6,016 nucleotides of DNA, taken from NCBI GenBank assembly GCA_009885515.1, contig VFKO01000581.1:1-6016 (forward strand), given 5' to 3'. The stretch comes from Rhodobiaceae bacterium. Lineage in GTDB: Bacteria > Pseudomonadota > Alphaproteobacteria > Micropepsales > Micropepsaceae. Below the pieces are notes generated by a model. The model saw only the letters and a list, made by a program, of their open reading frames with translations. It was not told the DNA's origin and ran no database searches. This document shows positions 1-5,371 of the stretch, in pieces. The stretch's first letter is position 1. Each line of letters begins with the position of its first letter. A program made the position numbers and the translations under genes.

Positions 1-215
1 AAATTGTCAAACGATCCGACAAAGCCAGGGGCTTCGTCGTTCTGCCGAAACGCTGGATCGTCGAACGCTCGATTGCTTGGTTCAACCATTGCCGCAGGCT
101 GGCCAAGGACTGGGAAAATCTCAACCTCAGCGCCCTTATCTTTCTGCGCCTCGCCTCCATCCGACTCATGCTCAGAAAACTCCGTAATCCTTCATGAACT
201 TTTGGGGACGGACTC
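1..215 (+). mobile_element. Right-hand end of an IS5-family insertion sequence (left part outside the window)
   Basis: The window opens inside an insertion sequence. A transposase C-terminus ends at 197, and about 18 bases later comes a G-rich stretch, TTTTGGGGACGGACTC at 200-215, which fits the right terminal inverted repeat. It is followed by TAA (216-218), a short A/T target of the kind IS5-family elements duplicate. The family call rests on the transposase residues. The exact boundary is inferred, because the left end and the second target copy lie outside the window. The element sits about 135 bases upstream of frmA and points the same way. Confidence 0.72.
3..197 (+). CDS. IS5-family DDE transposase, C-terminal fragment (5' end outside the window)
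   Basis: Reading from base 3, 64 residues precede a TGA at 195-197. The fragment contains KRWIVERSIAWFNHCRRLAK, followed by DWENLNLSALIFLRLASIR and a basic end (LMLRKLRNPS). The RW-VER-W-N-RRL-KD-E pattern is the C-terminal signature of IS5-family (IS427-type) DDE transposases. The glutamate at bases 63-65 is probably the third catalytic acid. Such proteins cut and rejoin the element's ends during transposition. No stop or frameshift interrupts the visible part, so the gene could be intact, but its start and first two catalytic aspartates are not visible. An overlapping reading frame beginning TTG at base 4 is a shadow. Confidence 0.86.
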   Translation: MVKRSDKARGFVVLPKRWIVERSIAWFNHCRRLAKDWENLNLSALIFLRLASIRLMLRKLRNPS

Positions 216-225
216 TAAGTGTTCA

Positions 226-248
226 CGGCGCGTTTGCGCCGGATTTTT
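226..248 (+). terminator. Probable intrinsic terminator between the IS end and frmA
   Basis: A perfect 6-bp GC-only stem, CGGCGC (226-231) and GCGCCG (236-241), closes a GTTT loop and is followed after two bases by five T residues (244-248). This is the form of a short rho-independent terminator on the + strand. It would stop transcripts leaving the insertion sequence before they reach frmA. It is short and the T tract is brief, so its efficiency is uncertain. Confidence 0.5.
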
Positions 249-251
249 GTA

Positions 252-341
252 GGAAATAGGACAGTTTCAAACGCCAACCATTGGAAATCCGCAGGAAATC
301 GGTAAGGATTCCCAAAATAGCCCTCCCAACACCTCGAAGGA
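252..341 (+). promoter_or_regulatory. Leader of frmA: weak promoter candidate, GGAAAT repeats and ribosome binding site
   Basis: The 153 bases between the transposase stop and frmA hold no gene. TTGGAA (281-286) lies 16 bases before TAAGGA (303-308), a poor sigma-70-like pair. The hexamer GGAAAT occurs three times in the same orientation, at 252, 283 and 294; the starts are 31 and 11 bases apart, near whole helical turns, so a regulator site is possible. GAAGGA at 336-341 is the likely Shine-Dalgarno, 9 bases before the ATG at 351. The ribosome site is convincing, the promoter is not. Confidence 0.3.
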
Positions 342-350
342 CCTCGCCCG

Positions 351-1460
351 ATGCTCACCCGCGCCGCCGTCGCCCACGCCGCCGCCAAACCACTCACCAT
401 CGAAACCCTCACCCTCGACGGCCCTCGCCCCGGCGAAGTGCTCGTCGAACTCAAGGCCACCGGCATCTGCCACACCGACAAATTCACGCTCTCCGGCGAC
501 GACCCCGAAGGGCAATTTCCAGCGATCCTCGGCCACGAAGGGGCCGGCATCGTGCGCGAGGTCGGCGCGGACGTGACCAGCGTGCAGCCCGGCGATCACG
601 TTATTCCTCTGTACACCCCCGAATGCCGCGAGTGCGACTACTGCCTCAGCCGCAAAACCAATCTCTGCCAGAAGATCCGCATCACGCAAGGCCGCGGCAT
701 GATGCCAGACGGCACTTCGCGCTTTTCGCTCAACGGCAAGCCAGTGCTGCACTATATGGGCTGCTCGACATTTTCGAATTTCACTGTGCTCCCGGAAATC
801 GCACTGGCGAAAGTGCGCAAGGACGCGCCCTTCGACACCATCTGCTACATCGGCTGCGGTGTCACCACGGGCATCGGCGCCGTCATCTTCACCGCCAAGG
901 TTGAACCCGGCGCCAATGTCGTCGTCTTCGGCCTGGGTGGCATCGGCCTCAACGTCATTCAAGGAGCACGGCTCGCGGGCGCCGACATGATCGTGGGCGT
1001 CGACGTCAATCCGGCGCGAGAGAGCCTGGGCCGGCGCTTCGGCATGACGCATTTCGTCAATCCCAAAGCCGTCACCGGCGACCTCGTCGGCCACTTGGTC
1101 GAACTCACCAAAGGCGGCGCTGACTACAGCTTCGAATGTGTCGGCAACACGACGCTCATGCGCCAGGCGCTGGAGTGCTGCCACAAAGGCTGGGGCAAAT
1201 CGACCATCATCGGCGTCGCCGGCGCCGGCCAGGAAATATCAACGCGGCCGTTTCAACTTGTCACCGGCCGCGTCTGGCAAGGCTCAGCCTTCGGCGGCGC
1301 GCGCGGGCGCTCCGACGTGCCCAGGATCGTCGATTGGTACATGGACAAAAAAATCAACATCGACGATCTAATTACCCATCGCCTGCCGCTCGAACGCATC
1401 AACGAAGGCTTCGACCTTATGGCACGTGGCGAGTCGATCCGCACGGTGGTGGTCTACTGA
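351..1460 (+). CDS. frmA: S-(hydroxymethyl)glutathione dehydrogenase / class III alcohol dehydrogenase
   Basis: A 369-residue cytosolic zinc enzyme, the same length as I recall for E. coli FrmA. It oxidises S-hydroxymethylglutathione, the spontaneous adduct of formaldehyde and glutathione, to S-formylglutathione with NAD; the family can also reduce S-nitrosoglutathione. Catalytic zinc ligands are Cys40 (GICHTD), His62 (LGHEG, with Glu63) and Cys169 (IGCGVTTG). The structural zinc is held by Cys92, Cys95, Cys98 and Cys106. The class III residues that bind the glutathione adduct are present: Asp51 and Glu53 (DDPEG) and Arg110 (CQKIR). A Rossmann motif GLGGIG is at 194-199, with an NAD-selecting Asp in GVDVNP, and STRPFQLVTGR is typical of FrmA. 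The ATG at 351 has AAGGA 9 bases upstream. No frmR-type regulator or S-formylglutathione hydrolase (frmB/fghA) is adjacent. The 3' end overlaps the convergent hydrolase by 7 bases. Confidence 0.95.
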   Translation: MLTRAAVAHAAAKPLTIETLTLDGPRPGEVLVELKATGICHTDKFTLSGDDPEGQFPAILGHEGAGIVREVGADVTSVQPGDHVIPLYTPECRECDYCLSRKTNLCQKIRITQGRGMMPDGTSRFSLNGKPVLHYMGCSTFSNFTVLPEIALAKVRKDAPFDTICYIGCGVTTGIGAVIFTAKVEPGANVVVFGLGGIGLNVIQGARLAGADMIVGVDVNPARESLGRRFGMTHFVNPKAVTGDLVGHLVELTKGGADYSFECVGNTTLMRQALECCHKGWGKSTIIGVAGAGQEISTRPFQLVTGRVWQGSAFGGARGRSDVPRIVDWYMDKKINIDDLITHRLPLERINEGFDLMARGESIRTVVVY

Positions 1461-2266
1461 TCAAGTTTTTTGAGCAGACGGCGCAACAGCGTATTGAACC
1501 GCCCAGGCTGCTCGAGGCTTGGCAGATGCGCCACGCCGGGCATCACCGTCAACCGCGCCTGGGGCGCGACATGGCTCAAGCGGCGGCTGCGCTCGTTGAT
1601 GTGGAGAAAATCGAGCGCGCCCGACACAAACTCGACCGGCATTTTAAGCTCGCCGAAACGCACATAGGCGTTGATAGAACCCGTCTCGTTCCCAACCTGC
1701 CCGCATCGCAGCGCCACGCCGTTCATATCCAGAAACAACTTGCGCACATTGCCGCCAACCCGTCCCTCTTTCTCGCCCGGCCCATCCAGCCAGGCATGCG
1801 CTTCCAGCCGGTTCAGCCAATCGATGTCCCCGTCGCGTTCGGCCTTGTCGATCTCGTCCACCAGCTTCTGGATCTTCGCCGGATAAGTCTCGGGCTCCGG
1901 CGCCCTGCTGATGGCCGGTGCCACCAGCACCAGACCGCTCACCCGCTCAGGATAGCTCAACGCATAGTCGACGGCGATACGCCCGCCTTGCGAACATCCA
2001 ATCAGAACGGCGTGCTCCATCCCAACTGCCTCCAGCACAAGGTCGAGATCGCGCACATTGCGGTAACCCTCCGGTGTGCACACCGTCTCGCCAAAACCGC
2101 GCCGATCATAGGCGATCACCGTGTGCGAATCGGCGAACGCCGCCAGCTGCCCCCACCACATCCGCCGGTCGGCGACACCTGCGTGCAGAAACACAAGTGC
2201 CGCCCCCTCCCCCGCCATCGAAACGGCGAGATCGGCGCGGCCTGAGCGGACGACAAAATTCTGCAT
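1454..2266 (-). CDS. Alpha/beta-fold hydrolase, substrate unknown
   Basis: A 270-residue protein with no signal peptide, so probably cytosolic. It shows the alpha/beta-hydrolase layout: HAG oxyanion loop at 28-30, DRRGFGE at 54-60, nucleophile elbow GCSQGG with Ser92, then a helical cap around 120-200, acid Asp219 (SGALD) and His247 (GVAHLP). All three triad residues are in the expected order. Relatives include esterases, enol-lactonases and C-C hydrolases; nothing here picks the substrate. It is not an esterase-D type S-formylglutathione hydrolase despite lying next to frmA. I chose the ATG at 2266 because GAGAGG lies 6 bases upstream and the family begins close to this point. A longer form from a TTG at 2329 has GGAGG 4 bases upstream but adds 21 residues of unconvincing sequence. 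It converges on frmA, overlapping its stop by 7 bases. Confidence 0.86.
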   Translation of the reverse strand: MQNFVVRSGRADLAVSMAGEGAALVFLHAGVADRRMWWGQLAAFADSHTVIAYDRRGFGETVCTPEGYRNVRDLDLVLEAVGMEHAVLIGCSQGGRIAVDYALSYPERVSGLVLVAPAISRAPEPETYPAKIQKLVDEIDKAERDGDIDWLNRLEAHAWLDGPGEKEGRVGGNVRKLFLDMNGVALRCGQVGNETGSINAYVRFGELKMPVEFVSGALDFLHINERSRRLSHVAPQARLTVMPGVAHLPSLEQPGRFNTLLRRLLKKLDQ

Positions 2267-2412
2267 GCCCTGCCTCTCTAACACGCCCCCGCCCAAACCC
2301 AGGATGCGCGCGGGCCACAGAACCAACAATTAACCTCCGGTGCGTCTGGATTCGGTGTTCCGGTCAAATTCGGCCATGCTATAAAATGGCGCCGCACCCT
2401 GAGGATTGCTCC
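2267..2412. promoter_or_regulatory. Divergent intergenic region; candidate promoter for the crystallin-like gene
   Basis: These 146 bases separate two divergent genes. On the + strand, TATAAA at 2380-2385 is a good -10 hexamer, with a weak TTCCGG at 2358-2363 16 bases before it. Transcription would begin near 2392, just before the Shine-Dalgarno GAGGA (2401-2405) of the gene at 2413. ATTCGG occurs at 2350 and again at 2368. On the - strand I see TTGACC but no matching -10, so the hydrolase promoter is not identified. GGAGG (- strand, 2338-2334) precedes the alternative TTG start of the hydrolase. Confidence 0.38.
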
Positions 2413-3336
2413 ATGCTCCGCAACGCTTTCGTTCTCACAGTTCTGCTTGCAGCCGCATTGGCCACTTCCCCGGCCAGCGCAACAGACTATCGCGATCCCA
2501 AAGCCCGTTTCACGATCACGATTCCAAATGGTTGGAGAAGTGAGCGGCCAAAGGAACTTGAGCAAGTGGCCCTCGTCACCTCCGCGCCCGATGTCACGGA
2601 TAAAAGCCTGACCGGCATGTGCCTTGTTCTGGTCTTTGAAACACCTGACTCGAAATCATATTCGCAGGCCGATATCAACGCCGCGATCGATCAACAGCTG
2701 ACACCGGAATTCTGGAAGCTGGCACTGCAGTCATCAGGCTCCAACGACGTCGTGCTTGACTCGTCGGGGGCCCGCGAAAAGAACGGCCGCAAAATCCATT
2801 TTGTAATTGTGAGTTCCACCGACACTGTAGAGGGTGTGGTGTACAACCTGAAAGGCAAAACAGAACTTCACGCCATCCCTGGAAGTTTCCAGTTGGTGTC
2901 ATGCCTGGCCCAGGTGGAACACTACGAAACGGCAAGCGTCAGCTTTGAAACCATCTTCAATTCCTTCGAACCCAAAGCCGGCGAATACATTGCCCGCGCA
3001 CCGCAATCCGCACCCTCAGTCATCACCTTGTACACCGGCCCGGGCTACGACGGCACGGCACGCGTAGTTGCCAAGGATACACCCGACATGGCCGCGAGCG
3101 GTTGGGGCACAACCGCGGCAAGCCTTGTCGTTGACGGGGCGCAAAGCTGGGAAGTTTGCGAAGGCGCGGGCTTTAGCGGCAAGTGCAGCACCATCGCTGC
3201 CGCGCACACGTCGGGCGGCGCCATGCCAATAGGTTCCATGCGGCGTCTGCAATCACCGGGAAGCGTCGCAGGCACACTCAGCACCGCCATCCGTCGCGCG
3301 TTCCGCGAAACGCTGATCCGGGCAAAAAGACGCTAA
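2413..3336 (+). CDS. Secreted two-domain protein: PsbP/DUF1795-like plus beta/gamma-crystallin-like domain
   Basis: A 307-residue protein of unknown function. Residues 1-23 are a Sec signal peptide: MLRN, a hydrophobic run (FVLTVLLAAALA), then ASA cleavage before Thr24, so it is exported, probably to the periplasm. Residues 25-187 resemble PsbP/DUF1795-type small domains, opening ARFTITIPNGW and ending FETIFNSFEP, with Cys70 and Cys164. Residues 203-282 look like a double Greek-key beta/gamma-crystallin: Y207-x4-Y212-x-G214 in LYTGPGYDG, and WEVCEGAGFSGKC at 246-258 with Cys249 and Cys258 placed for a disulfide. Usual calcium positions are not conserved. Residues 293-307 are strongly basic. 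I chose the ATG at 2413 because it starts the signal peptide and has GAGGA 7 bases upstream; the upstream in-frame extension is noncoding. It stops 4 bases before the convergent dps stop. Domain calls are from motif recognition only. Confidence 0.8.
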   Translation: MLRNAFVLTVLLAAALATSPASATDYRDPKARFTITIPNGWRSERPKELEQVALVTSAPDVTDKSLTGMCLVLVFETPDSKSYSQADINAAIDQQLTPEFWKLALQSSGSNDVVLDSSGAREKNGRKIHFVIVSSTDTVEGVVYNLKGKTELHAIPGSFQLVSCLAQVEHYETASVSFETIFNSFEPKAGEYIARAPQSAPSVITLYTGPGYDGTARVVAKDTPDMAASGWGTTAASLVVDGAQSWEVCEGAGFSGKCSTIAAAHTSGGAMPIGSMRRLQSPGSVAGTLSTAIRRAFRETLIRAKRR

Positions 3337-3340
3337 CCCA

Positions 3341-3808
3341 CTAACGTCCAAGGAGGCTGCGCAACATCCACGCAGTCTTTTCATGCACCTGTATGCGCTG
3401 GGTCAAGAGATCGAGCGTCGGCTGATCGCTGGCTTTTTCGGCGACGGGGAATACCTCGCGGCACGTGCGCGCGACGGCCTCGTGACCCTGCAACAGGTTT
3501 TCAATCATGGTCCCTGCTGCCGGAACGCCATCGTCTTCCCTGATCGATGAAAGCTTTCCGAATGCACCATACGACCCAGGCGCAAAGTGCCCCAGCGCGC
3601 GAATGCGCTCGGCGATCAAATCCACCGACGTCCAAAGCTCCGTGTACTGAACCATAAACATCGCATGCAAATCGTTGAACTGCGGACCTGTCACGTTCCA
3701 GTGGTAGTTATGCGTCTTCAGATAGAGCGTATACGTATCGGCCAACACACGTGACAAACCCTGCGCGATGCTGGCGCGTCCGGCTTCCGGAATCCCGATA
3801 TTCACCAT
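3341..3808 (-). CDS. dps: Dps-family ferritin-like protein (DNA protection during starvation)
   Basis: A 155-residue Dps, the usual family size. Such proteins form 12-subunit cages that oxidise Fe(II) with peroxide and store the mineral, protecting DNA from Fenton damage. THNYHWNVTGPQFNDLH at 32-48 and DLIAERIRALG at 63-73 are the intersubunit ferroxidase region. Aligned by spacing to E. coli Dps (H51, H63, D67, D78, E82), the ligands are His36, His48, Met52, Asp63 and Glu67: four match and the D67 position is Met. The C-terminal part (LLTQRIQVHEKTAWMLRSLL) is typical of the alphaproteobacterial type. There is no long lysine-rich N-terminal tail, so DNA binding cannot be assumed. The ATG at 3808 has AGGAG 6 bases upstream. 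It lies 34 bases downstream of the GST gene on the same strand, so the two are probably cotranscribed. Confidence 0.92.
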   Translation of the reverse strand: MVNIGIPEAGRASIAQGLSRVLADTYTLYLKTHNYHWNVTGPQFNDLHAMFMVQYTELWTSVDLIAERIRALGHFAPGSYGAFGKLSSIREDDGVPAAGTMIENLLQGHEAVARTCREVFPVAEKASDQPTLDLLTQRIQVHEKTAWMLRSLLGR

Positions 3809-3842
3809 TGTCTGCTCCTGCCTCTCGTCTTTGACAAGTAAT

Positions 3843-4472
3843 TCACCGCCGCGTCAATTCAATAGGGCCGCCTTTGGCAATGGCGCGTTTGTAGGCGGGC
3901 CTCTCATGCATGCGCGAAATGAAGTCTTTCAGTCGCGGGTAATCAGCCAGCCGCCCTGAAGCATTTGCCCCTTCAAGGACAAACGACAAGTGAATGTCCG
4001 CTGCCGATAGTTGGTCACCCGTAAAGAACTGGCGCCCCGCCAGCGCGCCTTCCATATACGACAAATGATTGGTGATCTCGCTTTCGATTCGCGGCTGCAA
4101 TGCTGCGCCCCCCTCACCCAGCATTCGCACATACAGTGACAGCATAAACGGCAACATCGCCGAGCCTTCGGAGAAATGCATCCAGTGGGCGTGCTCAACC
4201 CATTGCGGCGACTTGTCCGCCGGCCAAAGCCTGCCCTTGCCGTGAACCTTGGTCAGATATTCAATGATCGCTCCGGACTCCGCCACCACAAGATCGCCAT
4301 CCGTGATCACTGGCGACTTGCCCAGCGGGTGAATGTCTTTCAAGTTTGGCGGCGCCAGGCGCGTCGTGGCGTCGCGCTTGTACGACACAATCTCATAGGG
4401 AATCTCAAGCTCTTCCAGAAGCCACAACACCCGATGCGAGCGTGAGCTGTTGAGATGATGAACTTTGATCAT
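3843..4472 (-). CDS. Glutathione S-transferase family protein
   Basis: A 209-residue cytosolic GST, the usual length. These enzymes conjugate or reduce electrophiles and peroxides with glutathione. The thioredoxin-like N-domain spans about 1-80: HHLNSSRSHRVLWLLEELE holds the probable catalytic serine (Ser9 or Ser10), LGKSPV the cis-proline (Pro54), and ESGAI (Glu65-Ser66) the glutathione gamma-glutamyl site. The all-helical C-domain spans about 88-205 and includes FFTGDQLSAADIHLSF at 149-164, the conserved N-capping region. The class and electrophile cannot be read from sequence alone. The ATG at 4472 gives the canonical N-terminus (MIKVHH) and has GAGGA 4 bases upstream; in-frame ATGs at 4511 and 4532 add residues unlike the family. 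It is the first gene of a probable GST-dps operon and is divergent from the crotonase gene. Confidence 0.92.
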   Translation of the reverse strand: MIKVHHLNSSRSHRVLWLLEELEIPYEIVSYKRDATTRLAPPNLKDIHPLGKSPVITDGDLVVAESGAIIEYLTKVHGKGRLWPADKSPQWVEHAHWMHFSEGSAMLPFMLSLYVRMLGEGGAALQPRIESEITNHLSYMEGALAGRQFFTGDQLSAADIHLSFVLEGANASGRLADYPRLKDFISRMHERPAYKRAIAKGGPIELTRR

Positions 4473-4543
4473 TTGATCCTCGATTTGACGTCTTGCAACA
4501 CTATCAGACATGTTAGAAGGTTCCACAACCAAAAGGCCACCCC
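4473..4543. promoter_or_regulatory. Divergent control region with an imperfect palindrome
   Basis: These 71 bases separate the GST and crotonase start codons and must hold both promoters unless they lie inside the genes. An imperfect dyad, CTATCA (4501-4506) and TGTTAG (4511-4516) around a 4-base spacer, matches at five of six positions per half (CTAnCA/TGnTAG) and sits midway between the genes, a plausible operator. TTGACG at 4485-4490 (+) is a good -35, but I see no convincing -10 at proper spacing. On the - strand TTGTGG with a downstream TAGTGT is a weak pair. AAAAGG at 4531-4536 is the ribosome site of the crotonase gene. Confidence 0.35.
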
Positions 4544-5344
4544 ATGAACGACCGCGTAACCGTCTCCATCGACCAGGGCGTCGCCGACGTGCGTTTCGTG
4601 CGCGCCGACAAAATGAACGCGCTCGACGACGCCATGTTCGACGCCATCATCGCAGCAGGTCAGCGCCTCAAAGAAGAACGCGGACTGCGCGCCGTCGTCC
4701 TGTCGGGCGAGGGCAAAGCCTTTTGTGCCGGCCTTGACACCGGCAACTTTCAACGCGCTGCCGATGCCAGCCGCGAGACCAGGCCTCAGGGGCGCCTGCT
4801 TCCGCGCACCCACGGCATCGCCAACCGCCCGCAATATGCCGCCTGGGTCTGGCGCGAAGTTCCAGTTCCTGTGATCGCCGCGGTGCACGGTGTGGCTTTC
4901 GGCGGTGGCTTTCAGCTCACCCTCGGCGCCGACATGCGCTACGTGGCGCCTGACACAAAACTCTCGGTCATGGAAATCAAATGGGGCCTGGTACCCGACA
5001 TGGCTGGCACGCTGTTGCTGCGCAATCTCGTGCGCGACGACATCTTTCGCGACCTCACCTACACCGGCCGCATCTTTACCGGTGAGCAGGCCTTCAAGTT
5101 GGGCCTGGCAACGCGGCTCACCACCAACCCACACGCCGAAGCGTTGGAAAGCGCACGAGAAATCGCTCAGAAAAATCCCGACGCCATCCGCGCCGCCAAG
5201 CGCCTGATGAACGCCCTGCCGGTGATGCCCGACGCCGAAGGCCTTCTCGCCGAATCGCGCGAACAAGACGCACTCAGCGGCAAGCCCAACCAGATCGAAG
5301 CCGTCATGTCCCAAATGCAACGCCGGGCGCCGAACTTTACGTAA
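4544..5344 (+). CDS. Enoyl-CoA hydratase/isomerase (crotonase) family protein
   Basis: A 266-residue crotonase-fold protein acting on an acyl-CoA thioester. Oxyanion-hole regions are GKAFCAGLD (57-65) and HGVAFGGGFQLTLGAD (115-130). Glu144 (VMEIKWG) matches the catalytic Glu164 of rat enoyl-CoA hydratase. The position of its other catalytic Glu (144 in rat) is Gln124 here. Asp152 (LVPDMAG) matches the third acid of delta3,5-delta2,4-dienoyl-CoA isomerase. The mixed set makes plain hydratase activity uncertain; an isomerase or another crotonase reaction is possible. The pattern matches a conserved bacterial subfamily, usually annotated as enoyl-CoA hydratase, with MEIKWGLVPDMAG and a C-terminal KRAP-F-like end (RRAPNFT here). 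The ATG has AAAAGG 7 bases upstream. The next gene follows after a short gap on the same strand, so the two are probably cotranscribed. Confidence 0.88.
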   Translation: MNDRVTVSIDQGVADVRFVRADKMNALDDAMFDAIIAAGQRLKEERGLRAVVLSGEGKAFCAGLDTGNFQRAADASRETRPQGRLLPRTHGIANRPQYAAWVWREVPVPVIAAVHGVAFGGGFQLTLGADMRYVAPDTKLSVMEIKWGLVPDMAGTLLLRNLVRDDIFRDLTYTGRIFTGEQAFKLGLATRLTTNPHAEALESAREIAQKNPDAIRAAKRLMNALPVMPDAEGLLAESREQDALSGKPNQIEAVMSQMQRRAPNFT

Positions 5345-5371
5345 GGTCACGGCGACATGGAGCGAAATGAA

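Noticed and set aside
267..1184. 305-residue open frame on the - strand opposite frmA
   Set aside because: It lies wholly antisense to a confidently identified enzyme and has a low-complexity, Ala/Gly/Asp/Val-rich composition typical of a GC-rich shadow frame. It shows no recognisable domain.
1136..2245. 369-residue open frame on the + strand across the end of frmA and antisense to the hydrolase
   Set aside because: It overlaps two well-supported genes in other frames, is rich in Arg, His and Pro, and has no family match I can see.
1454..2266. The alpha/beta hydrolase as S-formylglutathione hydrolase, partner of FrmA
   Set aside because: That enzyme is an esterase-D type protein with a GHSMGG-like elbow. 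This protein has GCSQGG, a cap domain and a generic hydrolase layout, and it is on the opposite strand.
1918..2412. N-terminal extension of the crystallin-like protein
   Set aside because: The frame is open upstream by chance, antisense to the hydrolase, with Arg/Pro-rich content. The signal peptide and ribosome site fix the start at 2413.
4473..4532. Longer GST starting at 4532 or 4511
   Set aside because: The added residues do not resemble the family N-terminus, and the ATG at 4472 has the best ribosome site.
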